This document shows, in pieces, positions 35,029 through 44,026 of a stretch of DNA of 64,000 nucleotides. Numbering within the stretch: the stretch's first letter is position 1; every line of letters begins with the position of its first letter. The DNA comes from Sphingobacterium sp. BN32 (GTDB lineage: Bacteria > Bacteroidota > Bacteroidia > Sphingobacteriales > Sphingobacteriaceae). Where the stretch lies: contig NZ_CP129963.1 in the NCBI RefSeq assembly GCF_030503615.1, forward strand, positions 248,001 to 312,000. The letters run 5' to 3'. Both the position numbers and the translations under genes were made by a program. The notes under the pieces were generated by a model. That model had not been told where the DNA came from. It ran no database searches and saw only the letters and a program-made list of their open reading frames with translations.

Positions 35029-36477
35029 ATGAGCGATAATACAAAAAACATCACCCTCAACGGCCTTTTCTGGAATGCCCTTGATCGTTTTGGTAATCAG
35101 ATCATTGTTACCCTCGTCACGATCATCACTTCCCGAATTTTAAATGAAGAGGATTTTGGGGTAATTGGTGTTTTGATGATCTTCTCGACGATCGCTACTG
35201 CGTTTGTGGATAGTGGCCTCGCCACTTCTTTAGTACGTTCCAAGAAAGTGGACGAACTGGATTATTCGACCATGTTCGTTTTCAATCTATTCGTCAGTGT
35301 CTTTTTCTACCTGATTTTATTCTTCTCTGCACCTTATATCGAGGATTATTATGGCATCCCTAATCTAGCGCTCTATGCGCGGGTGCTGTTCCTGCAGCTG
35401 TTGATTCATGCCTTCGGAATTGTACAGTATGTGAAGATCCTAAAGAATTTCCAGTTTAATGTGACTGCGAGAATCAATGTGCTAGCCATCTTTTTTTCGG
35501 GGATTATTGTCGTTGTTCTGGCATTAACAGGTTTTGGCGTTTGGGCCTTGCTGTTGCAGACCGTTCTCTATACCCTTTTTCGGACAGCCATGTTATGGTA
35601 TTGGGGCAATTGGAAGTTGAGCACGCAGGTGTCTATGGCTTCGCTTAAGCATCATTCCTCTTTTTCCTTGTCTTTTATGGTCGCTAATATGATGGGGAAG
35701 GCGCTATCGCCTCTGTATTATTCCTTTATCGGGAAGCACTTTACGATTAAGGAAACCGGCCATTATTACTTCGGAAATAAATGGGGAGAGACGCCGGGGA
35801 TGATGATTTCGGCAATCATACAGGGCACAACCTTATCTACCCTACCCCCCATACAGGATGATTATCCACGATTCTTAAATGCCTGTAGGAAATCCATGTC
35901 TTCTTTGGCTTTTGTGCTGCTGCCGGTTAGCCTTTTGGCGATTGCAGTGGCAAGACCGGCTTTCAGTTATTTCACGACGGATAAATGGTTGCCTTCTGTC
36001 GAATATTTTCAATGGTTATGTTTTGCAGGCTTCTTCATCTCCTTTGCAGATATGAATGTCAACTTCTTAAATATTAAAGGACGTTCGAAGTATGCACTCG
36101 GCTTGGAAGTTGCTAAATTTTCCTTGGCGATAATCGCGCTATTGTTGACTTATAAACAGGGGATCATTTATATTGTTTACGGACAGGTTGTTGTGCGGAT
36201 ACTGATCTATTTGGCGACAACCGTGATGAGCGGCAGGGTGTATGGCTATCATTTCCTTTCGCAAATGAAAGATCTTGGTCCCTCGTTTCTCATTAGTATT
36301 TTCGCTGCGGTTTTGGCCTATTTACCCCTCTATTTTCAGCTTATTTCGCACGATTTACTGCTCATCATCTGTCAAAGCCTTATATTCGTAGTCGTTTATG
36401 TCGGCATCAATCACCTGATCGGAAATGCCATTTGGTTAGAGGTGCTCGGCATGCTTAAAAAGAAATTTGCTAAATAG
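35029..36477 (+). CDS. Lipopolysaccharide/O-antigen flippase (Wzx-like)
   Basis: A 482-residue polytopic protein of the MOP/polysaccharide-export superfamily with about 12-14 helices. The N-terminal NGLFWNALDRFGNQII and EEDFGVIGVLMIFSTIATAFVDSGL are typical. It would flip lipid-linked glycan repeat units across the inner membrane. It heads a tight plus-strand run with the Asn-synthetase-like and CapA genes (5-nt gap, then a 23-nt overlap), so these three work in the same pathway. Confidence 0.92.
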   Translation: MSDNTKNITLNGLFWNALDRFGNQIIVTLVTIITSRILNEEDFGVIGVLMIFSTIATAFVDSGLATSLVRSKKVDELDYSTMFVFNLFVSVFFYLILFFSAPYIEDYYGIPNLALYARVLFLQLLIHAFGIVQYVKILKNFQFNVTARINVLAIFFSGIIVVVLALTGFGVWALLLQTVLYTLFRTAMLWYWGNWKLSTQVSMASLKHHSSFSLSFMVANMMGKALSPLYYSFIGKHFTIKETGHYYFGNKWGETPGMMISAIIQGTTLSTLPPIQDDYPRFLNACRKSMSSLAFVLLPVSLLAIAVARPAFSYFTTDKWLPSVEYFQWLCFAGFFISFADMNVNFLNIKGRSKYALGLEVAKFSLAIIALLLTYKQGIIYIVYGQVVVRILIYLATTVMSGRVYGYHFLSQMKDLGPSFLISIFAAVLAYLPLYFQLISHDLLLIICQSLIFVVVYVGINHLIGNAIWLEVLGMLKKKFAK

Positions 36478-36482
36478 TTTTC

Positions 36483-37859
36483 ATGGATTTTGTTGCACAA
36501 GGAAATTGGGTTGGATATCAGACTGTTTTTTATCATGATAAAACAGGTGCCTATGGTTTGGATATCAATGATGTCATTGACTACGGCAACCTGGACATTG
36601 ATCAGGAGGGGTTAGCAGCTTATCTGGACTTTGGTTATTCCGTATTCGGACATACCCCTGTCAAACATGTGAAATTCTTGTTGCCCAATCAACGTCTTTA
36701 TCTGGAGGATGGAAAACCAGTGGTACGCGAGCGTGCGGATGCCATTGCTGCCGAATTGGGAAAAGAAACCCATGAGGATGATGTTCTCCAATTGATTCAT
36801 CATCGGGTGAACAATTGGGCGAACGGTTTTTCAGAGAACATCCTTATCCCTACCAGCGGAGGCTTTGATTCGCGATTGATGAATGTGTTGATCGATGACA
36901 AATCTCGTATTCATGCTTATACCTATGGTACTTCGTTTAATCAGGGCGCTTCGCGCGAGTCAGTATATGCTAGTTTGCTGTCAGAACGTTTAGGGACGCA
37001 GTGGCATCGGATTCCATTAGGTCAGTTCAACATCTATATGGACGATTGGTACGATCAGTTCGGGCCGGCGGTTGCCGCTTCGGGGACCTATCATATGGAG
37101 TTTTACGAGAAGATTCGGGCGAAGGAGAATCGGGCGAAATTGGGACTACTAAGCGGTATCATCGGTGACGCCTGGGCTGGTGCAGTCAAGGTTCCGGAGA
37201 TCACCTCGGCTAGTCAGTACCGCACCTTAGGCTATACCCATGGCATGAGTGCGGATTCCAAGTTGGCGATGAATGTAGACTACACAGGTCTTGCCGAAAC
37301 TTTATTTGATAAACAGAAGGAACATCTGAAGAGTCCGGACTTCCGAATCGTTACAGCGATGCGGACCAAGATGATGATGCTGCAGTATTTAATCGCTGTA
37401 CCGTCGCGTATGGGCTTCCCGGGATATTCACCCTTCGTGGAAGAAGATATTGCGCTTGCGATGTTAAATTTGCCGGTAGAGCGAAAGCAAGATCGCGCAT
37501 GGCAGCGGGATTATTTTAGAAAACAGAATTTACTCTTCGAAGAGGAGAAACATAAATATACCTACCAAAATTCGCTAAACTATTATGCGTTGCTGCACGA
37601 ACAGTTAGCGCCCTTAGACGCATCTTTATTGCGCGAATTGATCAAGCCGGAATATCTGGACTGGATTAACCAGCGCATTCTTAATATTGGAGCGAAAGAG
37701 CGCGTTTTCCAAACGCTGATGCATACGCCGAAGGTGAAGGGCGTGCTGAAGCTGTTAGGCGCCAGGAACGGCCTATTAGCGGCTTATTTTGCGTATATTA
37801 CTATTAAACCTATCGAAACCTTATTAAAGAAACGGAATGCAAGCATCAGCCCAGCATAG
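36483..37859 (+). CDS. Asparagine-synthetase-like ATP-pyrophosphatase lacking a glutaminase cysteine
   Basis: A 458-residue protein related to AsnB. The ATP-pyrophosphatase core begins at about residue 120 with PTSGGFDSR (125-131). The first 100 residues resemble the remnant of a class II glutaminase fold, but there is no Met-Cys start or other N-terminal Cys nucleophile, so it cannot use glutamine in the usual way. It may use ammonia or another amine to form an amide on a sugar acid or peptide. It lies between a flippase and CapA, pointing to modification of a surface polymer. The C-terminus overlaps capA by 23 nt. Confidence 0.8.
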   Translation: MDFVAQGNWVGYQTVFYHDKTGAYGLDINDVIDYGNLDIDQEGLAAYLDFGYSVFGHTPVKHVKFLLPNQRLYLEDGKPVVRERADAIAAELGKETHEDDVLQLIHHRVNNWANGFSENILIPTSGGFDSRLMNVLIDDKSRIHAYTYGTSFNQGASRESVYASLLSERLGTQWHRIPLGQFNIYMDDWYDQFGPAVAASGTYHMEFYEKIRAKENRAKLGLLSGIIGDAWAGAVKVPEITSASQYRTLGYTHGMSADSKLAMNVDYTGLAETLFDKQKEHLKSPDFRIVTAMRTKMMMLQYLIAVPSRMGFPGYSPFVEEDIALAMLNLPVERKQDRAWQRDYFRKQNLLFEEEKHKYTYQNSLNYYALLHEQLAPLDASLLRELIKPEYLDWINQRILNIGAKERVFQTLMHTPKVKGVLKLLGARNGLLAAYFAYITIKPIETLLKKRNASISPA

Positions 37860-38955
37860 ATTTCTATTCGTCGGCGACGCCGTGTTGCAGACGGAGCCTG
37901 AACTGTCGGAAGAATTAAAGGCTTTGTTATTCTCTGCCGATATTCGTTCATGCAATGTGGAAGCACCTTTGCAGGGCTTTGGTAGCCCTATTGCAAAGAC
38001 CGGTCCTTTGGTTGCACAGAATCCGCTAGCGGCGGATTGGCTGATCGCTTCGGGATTCAACCTGTTTCCGATGGCGAATAATCACATCTATGATTATGGG
38101 ATCGAGGGCTTATTACATACCATGGAAGCTTTTCCACATGACGCAACCCTGGGCGTAGGAACGGAAGAGGATGCTTATGATATTTTAGTGCAGACCTTCG
38201 ACGATGTGAAATATGGGTTTTTGGCGTATGGCGAGAATGGTTATGGGGCGTTAAATGGTGACCGGGAAGCGGGGCATGCTTGGGTCAATAGCCCAAGGGT
38301 GCAAGAGGATATACAGCGCTACAAGAAAATGGTCGACGTTTTGATTGTGCAGGTGCATGCAGGAGTAGAGCTATTGGACGTGCCGATTCCGGAATGGCGT
38401 GCTCGCTATCGTCGTTTGGTGGATTTAGGCGCTGATGCGGTAATCTGCCATCACCCGCATGTGATGCAGGGAATTGAAGAATACAAGGGCAAACTGATTT
38501 GTTATAGCCTAGGGAATTTTTACTTTGATTACCCAAGCAATCATCCACAGTGGAATCTTGGTGCGGTGTTGACCTTAGACTTCCAAAACAAGGAATGCGT
38601 TGCTTATGACTTCCAGGTGGTTAAGAAAACAGGGACACGCGTAGAATTGGAGGAGGAGTCGGTTTCTGCGACTTGGCTGAAGAACCTCAATGAGAAGCTA
38701 AATGCTTCCTCCTATATTGATTATGTGAATGAAGCCGCTGTGCGCGATTGGGAGCAGCACCATGCGACATACTATGCGAAACCTTTCAATGGATTAGCGA
38801 AATATAGCTTGAAGAATATGTTGAAGCATGCGAAAAGGGTATTGTTCAATAAAAGTATTGATTACAATATGATTTGGCATAACATGTTTATTGAAAGCAA
38901 CAAATGGCTCGTTGAAAGAGCCATTCGGTATAAATTTAGACAGGAACAAAAGTAA
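37837..38955 (+). CDS. CapA family protein (poly-gamma-glutamate capsule-like)
   Basis: A 372-residue protein of the CapA metallophosphatase-like family. Seen are FLFVGDAVL, CNVEAPL, MANNHIYDYG, VHAGVE, CHHPHVMQGIEEYKGKLI and YSLGNFYFD, the family's metal-binding blocks in order. CapA is needed for poly-gamma-glutamate export in Bacillus; in Bacteroidota it often sits in exopolysaccharide loci. There is no signal peptide, so it is probably cytoplasmic or peripheral. The start is ATG at 37837, inside the previous gene, indicating coupled translation. Confidence 0.88.
   Translation: MQASAQHRFLFVGDAVLQTEPELSEELKALLFSADIRSCNVEAPLQGFGSPIAKTGPLVAQNPLAADWLIASGFNLFPMANNHIYDYGIEGLLHTMEAFPHDATLGVGTEEDAYDILVQTFDDVKYGFLAYGENGYGALNGDREAGHAWVNSPRVQEDIQRYKKMVDVLIVQVHAGVELLDVPIPEWRARYRRLVDLGADAVICHHPHVMQGIEEYKGKLICYSLGNFYFDYPSNHPQWNLGAVLTLDFQNKECVAYDFQVVKKTGTRVELEEESVSATWLKNLNEKLNASSYIDYVNEAAVRDWEQHHATYYAKPFNGLAKYSLKNMLKHAKRVLFNKSIDYNMIWHNMFIESNKWLVERAIRYKFRQEQK
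38903..38925 (-). terminator. Possible deoR terminator inside capA
   Basis: AATGGCTC and GAGCCATT form an 8-bp stem with a 7-nt loop inside the last codons of capA. It lies 34 nt beyond the stop of the convergent deoR gene, where its terminator would be expected. No strong U-tract. Confidence 0.4.
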
Positions 38956-38958
38956 GGC

Positions 38959-39702
38959 TTAGATGACCGTTACTTGGTTTCTGAACTCTTTTAAACTTGG
39001 ATGATTGGGGTCTAGATCGGTAATCAGGTAGTTGATATCGCGCAATGGCGCTACACGCATCTTCTGATTGGAATTCAGCTTTTCTACGATGCTCAATACG
39101 CCTAATTTCTTCGAGCATTTAATCATCGCTTTCTTAATCTGCACAACCTCCCAGTCAGAATCTGTGATGCCTTCTTCAACAGATAAACTGTTAGTTCCTA
39201 ATAAACAAAGATCGACTTTGATTTCTGATAAGGCATTGATCACCTGTGAACCCGAAACAATATTGGTATTTCTAGATAGATGCCCGCCTAACAGAATGAC
39301 TTCTAGATTTTCTTTCTCAGCAAGTTCCAAAGCAACTAAAGGGCTGATGGCGAAAAAAGTACATTGTATGTCTTTCGGCATCAAGCGTGCTAGTTCGATC
39401 ATACTGGTACCACCACCAACTAGTACGGTCATGCCGCTCTGTATTAAAGAGATCGCTTTGCTGGCAATTTCTTTCTTTGCCTCTTTTGCATAGACATTGT
39501 TTTCCTGGAAAGGGTAGTGGAAAGACTTGGATAATGCACCTCCATATACCTTCAGTACTTGCCCGCTTTCCGCTAACTCATTTAAATCTCTACGAATCGT
39601 ATCCTCCGAAACATTAAGCTGTACACTTAGATCAGATGAAAGTACTTTATTGTGGATATTAATTTGATGGATAATAAATGCCTGTCTTTCTTCTTTTAAC
39701 AT
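38959..39702 (-). CDS. DeoR/GlpR family transcriptional regulator
   Basis: A 247-residue regulator: DeoR helix-turn-helix at residues 1-57 (LSSDLSVQLNVSEDTIRRDLNEL) and a sugar-phosphate-sensing DeoRC domain (VLVGGGTSMIELARLMP, VILLGGHLSRNTNIVSG, LLGTNSLSVEEGITDSD). Members usually repress carbohydrate genes and are released by a phosphosugar. No dedicated sugar operon is next to it, so its targets are probably elsewhere. It converges with capA. Confidence 0.93.
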   Translation of the reverse strand: MLKEERQAFIIHQINIHNKVLSSDLSVQLNVSEDTIRRDLNELAESGQVLKVYGGALSKSFHYPFQENNVYAKEAKKEIASKAISLIQSGMTVLVGGGTSMIELARLMPKDIQCTFFAISPLVALELAEKENLEVILLGGHLSRNTNIVSGSQVINALSEIKVDLCLLGTNSLSVEEGITDSDWEVVQIKKAMIKCSKKLGVLSIVEKLNSNQKMRVAPLRDINYLITDLDPNHPSLKEFRNQVTVI

Positions 39703-39755
39703 AACTTATGTATTGATTAGGTCTGTAAAAATATAAAAATATTGGATAGTTCGAA

Positions 39756-40739
39756 TTAAGAAGCATCATCTGTAGGAGAATCTTTTCCTTCCTCAGCTGT
39801 TTTCTTTGCTTTGAAGCGCGGCGTGAAGCCTCTAGGCTTCGCTGCTATAGTAACGCTTTCTTCGCTTGATTCCGTATCGGGCGTTTGCGGTTTTTCCGCC
39901 GCCTGCTGATCTTGGACGTCTGGGCTAGGTTGGGTAGATGTGGTCTCAGGACTCGCCGTTGTTTTCGTCAATCCTGCTTTAAACCGGGGCGTGAAGCCTT
40001 TAGGTTTTGCAGCAGGGATAGGTTCCTCTTCTTTTTCGGAAGCAGGAGGCTCAATTGCAGGGACTGCTGTTTCAGTACCGGGCTCAACGGCTTTTGGTGG
40101 ATTGGCAGCTTTAAAGCGAGGCTTGAAGCCTACGGGCTTCGTAGTAACAGGTTTACCTTCTGTCTCTGCTGCGGGCGAATCGCTTGCTGTCTTGGTTTCT
40201 TCTGTTGGGCTTTCTTCTACTTTTTTAGGAAGGTTGGCCGCTTTAAAGCGTGGCTTGAAACCGCTTGGTGCTGCGGGTTTTGTTTCTTCTTTCGCTGCCT
40301 CTTCGGTTTTCTCTTCAACAGGCTTTGCCGCTGCAGCTACTTTAGGACGGAATTTGGGTTGAAATCCGGCAGGTTTTGGCGCTGCTGGCACGTCTTTATT
40401 TTCCTCCGCTTCTATAGGCTTTGCTTCTGCCGTAGCGGCGCTTGCCGCTTTAAACTTCGGACGGAATCCTGCAGGCTTCGTTGCTGCCGTCTCGGACTTG
40501 CTCGCTGTTTCGCTGGATGCAGGAGCTGCTTTTGCTGCTGAGGGCGTAGGGATAGCTTCCTCCGCAAGAAGATAGCTTTTTCGAAGTCTATTGAACCAGA
40601 ACTTCTTGCTGTGGTCGAAACTCTTCTCGCCCATCAACTCATAATGTTCCGCAAATTCCTGATACAAAGAGGGCTCTGCTTTCTTTAAAGCTTTGATGTC
40701 GATTTTCTTCTTGGCAAAAAAGTCTGCGAATGTCAGCAT
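39756..40739 (-). CDS. Low-complexity protein with six GFxPKF repeats
   Basis: A 327-residue protein. Residues 1-60 form a folded helical N-terminal part (MLTFADFFAKKKID, EFAEHYELMGEKSF, KKFWFNRLRKSYLL). The rest is a disordered Ala/Pro/Glu/Lys region in which a short motif recurs six times: GFRPKFKA, GFQPKFRP, GFKPRFKA (twice) and GFTPRFKA (twice), separated by 25-45 residues of acidic linker. I know no family for it. The repeats look like a multivalent binding motif. The ATG at 40739 is preferred to an in-frame TTG 33 nt upstream. Its complement carries a long shadow frame that is not a gene. Confidence 0.75.
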   Translation of the reverse strand: MLTFADFFAKKKIDIKALKKAEPSLYQEFAEHYELMGEKSFDHSKKFWFNRLRKSYLLAEEAIPTPSAAKAAPASSETASKSETAATKPAGFRPKFKAASAATAEAKPIEAEENKDVPAAPKPAGFQPKFRPKVAAAAKPVEEKTEEAAKEETKPAAPSGFKPRFKAANLPKKVEESPTEETKTASDSPAAETEGKPVTTKPVGFKPRFKAANPPKAVEPGTETAVPAIEPPASEKEEEPIPAAKPKGFTPRFKAGLTKTTASPETTSTQPSPDVQDQQAAEKPQTPDTESSEESVTIAAKPRGFTPRFKAKKTAEEGKDSPTDDAS

Positions 40740-40810
40740 ATACAAATGTACATAATCGGGATTACTTTTCAATTATGCGCAGCGATGTTAATAGGAATGG
40801 TAAAAGCATA

Positions 40811-40832
40811 AAAAAAGAGGGCATAGCCCTCT
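40811..40832 (-). terminator. Terminator of yebC
   Basis: AGAGGGC (40816-40822), ATA loop, GCCCTCT (40826-40832); on the minus strand it is followed by a run of T. It lies 21 nt after the yebC stop. Confidence 0.85.
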
Positions 40833-40852
40833 CAAAATATTTTGTTGTCGGA

Positions 40853-41578
40853 TTAGTCCATATTGTGGTAAACAGCTTGCACATCATCGTCCTCTTCGAT
40901 CTTATCGATCAATTTAAGAACGTCTGCAGCCTGTTCTTCACTAAGTGTACTATGTGATAGGGAAATGCGTTCTAGCTTCGCAGAGCTTACTTCAATGCCT
41001 TTCTCTTCCAATAATCTTTGCATATTACCAAAGTCTTCAAAAGAAGTTTGCACCACGACTACATCGTTTCCTTCTTCATCAGCCTCAACGTATAATTCTT
41101 CTAGGCCTCCGTCGATCAGCTCTAATTCTAGTTCTTCTACATCCAATTCCTCTGTAGCAGGGAAACGGAAGATGGATTTACGTTGGAAGATAAAGTCTAA
41201 TGAACCCGTTTTGCCTAATGAGCCGCCGGACTTGGTAAAGTAGCTGCGGATATTGGCTACTGTTCTGTTGGTATTATCCGTTGCTGTTTCGATCAATACT
41301 GGAACGCCATGAGGGCCATAGCCTTCGTATACATATTCTTCATAGCCTTTTGCATCTTTTTCGGAAGCACGCTTGATCGCAGCTTCTACACGGTCCTTCG
41401 GCATGTTTACTGCTTTCGCGTTTTGAACAGCAGTACGCAGTCTGGAGTTGTTTTCCGGGTGAGGGCCGCCTTCTTTTACTGCAATAGCAATTTCTTTTCC
41501 AAGACGTGTGAACTGGACAGCCATTTTGGCCCAGCGTTTAAATTTTCTTTCTTTTCTAAATTCGAAAGCTCTACCCAT
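40853..41578 (-). CDS. yebC: YebC/PmpR/TACO1 family protein
   Basis: A 241-residue YebC protein, a family first described as DNA-binding regulators and since linked to relief of ribosome stalling (TACO1/YebC). The three-domain pattern is clear: N-terminal MGRAFEFRKERKFKRWAKMA, PKDRVEAAIKRAS, then the YEGYGPHGVPVLIETATDN block and the acidic C-terminal domain. It is 4 nt downstream of the threonine dehydrogenase gene on the same strand, so the two may share a transcript. Confidence 0.94.
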   Translation of the reverse strand: MGRAFEFRKERKFKRWAKMAVQFTRLGKEIAIAVKEGGPHPENNSRLRTAVQNAKAVNMPKDRVEAAIKRASEKDAKGYEEYVYEGYGPHGVPVLIETATDNTNRTVANIRSYFTKSGGSLGKTGSLDFIFQRKSIFRFPATEELDVEELELELIDGGLEELYVEADEEGNDVVVVQTSFEDFGNMQRLLEEKGIEVSSAKLERISLSHSTLSEEQAADVLKLIDKIEEDDDVQAVYHNMD

Positions 41579-41582
41579 TTTA

Positions 41583-42530
41583 TTATAATTTTGATTTCAG
41601 ATTCGATAACATATCCTCTGTCATCGCTTTCAGATCGAAAGTTGGTTTCCAACCCCAATCTTTTCTGGCTTCGTCATCGTTGATGCTTTTTGGCCATGAG
41701 TCTGCAATTGCCTGACGAGGATCATTCTCGGAATACGAGATTTCAAAATTAGGAAGAATTTTTTTAATTTCTTCGGCTATTTGTTTAGGAGTGAAGCTAA
41801 TTCCTGCTAAATTATAGCTCGAACGGATGGTTAATGCCGATTCAGGTGCGTCCATTAACTCGATTGTTCCTCTTACAGCATCATCCATATAAAGCATAGG
41901 GAGTTCGCTGTTTTCGGATAGGAAACTTGCGTACTTTCCTTGACGAATGGCTTCGAAGAAGATATGTACGGCATAGTCTGTTGTGCCGCCTCCCGGTTCT
42001 GTACGCCAGGAGATAATGCCAGGGTAGCGAACGCTGCGGATATCTAATCCATAACGGTTATGGTAATACTCGACCAAACGCTCACCAGCAAGCTTACTGA
42101 TACCATAGATACTGTTAGGATCCATGACACAATACTGCGGTGTATCTATTTTTGGAGAGTGTGGTCCAAACACCGCGATAGAACTTGGCCAGAAGATTTT
42201 CTTGATGCCCAACTCAACGGCAAGGTCTAGAACGTTTAATAACCCGTTCATGTTTAAGTCCCAAGCTTTCTGAGGGTATTGTTCGCCGGTGGCTGATAGC
42301 ATTGCGGCAAGTAAGTAAATCTGTGTAGGTTTGTATTTCTCTAATAAGGAGCGGATTCCTTCTTTATCCAGGACGTTTAATGTTTCAAATATCTCTCCTT
42401 CGGCAATTTCTTTGGGAGCTCTAATGTCAGAGGTGATCACATTTTCTTTTCCGAATTTAATTCGTAAAGCTGCTGCTAATTCGGAGCCGATTTGACCGTT
42501 GGCTCCAATCATCAATATGCATTCTTTCAT
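41583..42530 (-). CDS. NAD-dependent epimerase-type L-threonine dehydrogenase
   Basis: A 315-residue short-chain dehydrogenase with the Rossmann motif MIGANGQIGSE, the catalytic Tyr-x3-Lys in NSIYGISKLAGE, and the sequence RYPGIISWRTEPGGGTTDYAVHIF. This last block is specific to the SDR-type L-threonine 3-dehydrogenases of Bacteroidota, which oxidise threonine to 2-amino-3-oxobutyrate. The usual partner, 2-amino-3-ketobutyrate CoA ligase, is not in the window. A UDP-sugar epimerase role is less likely given this signature. Confidence 0.88.
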   Translation of the reverse strand: MKECILMIGANGQIGSELAAALRIKFGKENVITSDIRAPKEIAEGEIFETLNVLDKEGIRSLLEKYKPTQIYLLAAMLSATGEQYPQKAWDLNMNGLLNVLDLAVELGIKKIFWPSSIAVFGPHSPKIDTPQYCVMDPNSIYGISKLAGERLVEYYHNRYGLDIRSVRYPGIISWRTEPGGGTTDYAVHIFFEAIRQGKYASFLSENSELPMLYMDDAVRGTIELMDAPESALTIRSSYNLAGISFTPKQIAEEIKKILPNFEISYSENDPRQAIADSWPKSINDDEARKDWGWKPTFDLKAMTEDMLSNLKSKL

Positions 42531-42965
42531 TGCTGCAATGATATTTATGTAAGGTATTTTCTGTTATTAACGATGTAAATCGATTACTCCGGCGAAATTA
42601 GTAAAATAATGCTGGGTAATCGGCGTCGAGCGCGATTTTACGCAATCGTATGAGTGAGAAAATAAAGGCGTTAAGCCTGTTTTTTCATCATTTTTAAGGA
42701 TAAAATCCTTTCCTGTACGAAAGTACTAAATCGCGGGATTCTACTACCGCCGCTTGGATTGATATATTGTCAACAAAGTGCTCGCCTTTCTGAATATATT
42801 TCAGCGAAATAAGGAATGTCTTGAATATTGTTCCGTGAATGGGCATGTTGCTTATTAATAGCTAAAATTAATTACAAACATTGATGTTTATTTAGTAAGT
42901 TTGCTCACTTAGATACAATGAGTTATCATCAATTTTACTAAAAAATTAAAGCAAAAATTTAAACT
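42531..42965. other. Intergenic region upstream of asd
   Basis: A 435-nt gap between divergent genes with no convincing frame. It holds a weak hairpin plus T-run (AGGCGTTAAGCCT then GTTTTTT, near 42666-42685), a hairpin AAGGAT-AAA-ATCCTT near 42696-42710, and GTAC-GAAA-GTAC at 42715-42726, a GNRA-type tetraloop. The asd promoter box lies at 42896. A small RNA is possible but unproven. Confidence 0.45.
42896..42903 (+). promoter_or_regulatory. -7 promoter box of asd
   Basis: TAAGTTTG matches TAnnTTTG. Transcription would start near 42909, leaving a leader of about 57 nt. No confident -33 element at 19-21 nt. Confidence 0.45.
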
Positions 42966-43955
42966 ATGAAAGTTGCAGTAGTAGGCGCGACAGGACTTGT
43001 CGGGTCAGAAATGTTGACAGTATTGGCGGAACGTAATTTCCCGGTAACAGAGTTAATTCCCGTAGCTTCGGAGCGTAGCAAGGGTAAGGAAATTGACTTT
43101 AAGGGGAAGAAGTATAAGGTTGTGACGCCTACTGAAGCTATTGCACTGAAACCGGATGTTGCTTTATTTTCTGCAGGTGGCAGCACGTCGACTGAGTTTG
43201 CGCCCTTGTTCGCCGAAGCTGGAATTACAGTAATCGATAATTCATCCGCATGGCGTATGGACCCGAGCAAGAAGTTGATTGTTCCTGAAGTAAACGGCGA
43301 TGTGTTGGAAGCGAACGACAAGATCATCGCTAATCCGAATTGCTCAACAATTCAGATGGTGGTTGTTATGAAACCGCTTCATGAGAAATACAAAATCAAA
43401 CGTGTCGTGGTTTCGACCTATCAGTCGGTGACTGGTACGGGTGTGAAAGCCGTTGATCAGCTGATGAACGAACGCGCAGGTAAGGATGGTGAGAAAGCTT
43501 ATCCGTATCAGATTGACTTGAACGTTATCCCTCATATCGATGTATTCCAAGATAATGGCTACACGAAAGAGGAAATGAAGATGATTCAGGAAACAAATAA
43601 GATTATGGGCGATGATTCGATCAAAGTTACGGCGACTACGGTACGTATTCCGGTAGTTGGTGGACACTCGGAGTCTGTAAATATTGAGTTTGAAAATGAT
43701 TTCGACCTTGCGGAATTAAGAGCGGCTTTGGAAGCGCAAGAAGGAATTATTGTGGTTGATAATCCGGCGAATCTGGAATACCCAATGCCTAAAGATGCGC
43801 ACGGTAAAGACGAGGTTTTCGTAGGACGTATCCGTCGTGATGAATCGCAAGCAAATACAGTAAACCTTTGGATCGTGGCAGATAACTTACGTAAAGGTGC
43901 TGCAACAAACGCAGTGCAAGTAGCGGAGTTATTGCAGAAGAAGGGATTGATTTAG
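42966..43955 (+). CDS. asd: Aspartate-semialdehyde dehydrogenase
   Basis: Asd reduces aspartyl phosphate to aspartate semialdehyde, the branch point to lysine/diaminopimelate, threonine and methionine. The 329-residue protein has GATGLVGSEML (NADP site), SAGGSTSTEFAP, the catalytic Cys in NPNCSTIQM, and the GHSESVNIEF block with the active-site His. ATG at 42966. It is monocistronic with its own strong terminator. Confidence 0.97.
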   Translation: MKVAVVGATGLVGSEMLTVLAERNFPVTELIPVASERSKGKEIDFKGKKYKVVTPTEAIALKPDVALFSAGGSTSTEFAPLFAEAGITVIDNSSAWRMDPSKKLIVPEVNGDVLEANDKIIANPNCSTIQMVVVMKPLHEKYKIKRVVVSTYQSVTGTGVKAVDQLMNERAGKDGEKAYPYQIDLNVIPHIDVFQDNGYTKEEMKMIQETNKIMGDDSIKVTATTVRIPVVGGHSESVNIEFENDFDLAELRAALEAQEGIIVVDNPANLEYPMPKDAHGKDEVFVGRIRRDESQANTVNLWIVADNLRKGAATNAVQVAELLQKKGLI

Positions 43956-43993
43956 ATTCTAGATTTTAGATATAAGATTTAAGATATAAGATG

Positions 43994-44026
43994 AATGGCT
44001 GCCTAAATAGGGCGGCCATTTTTTTT
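43994..44026 (+). terminator. Terminator of asd
   Basis: AATGGCTGCC pairs with GGCGGCCATT (one G-T pair), 7-nt loop, followed by a run of T. It lies 38 nt after the stop codon. Confidence 0.9.

Noticed and set aside
39885..40541. Open plus-strand frame of over 200 codons opposite the GFxPKF-repeat gene
   Set aside because: Its Cys/Phe/Arg-rich sequence is the complement of repeated Lys/Ala/Pro codons. The minus-strand gene has coherent repeats and a normal start.
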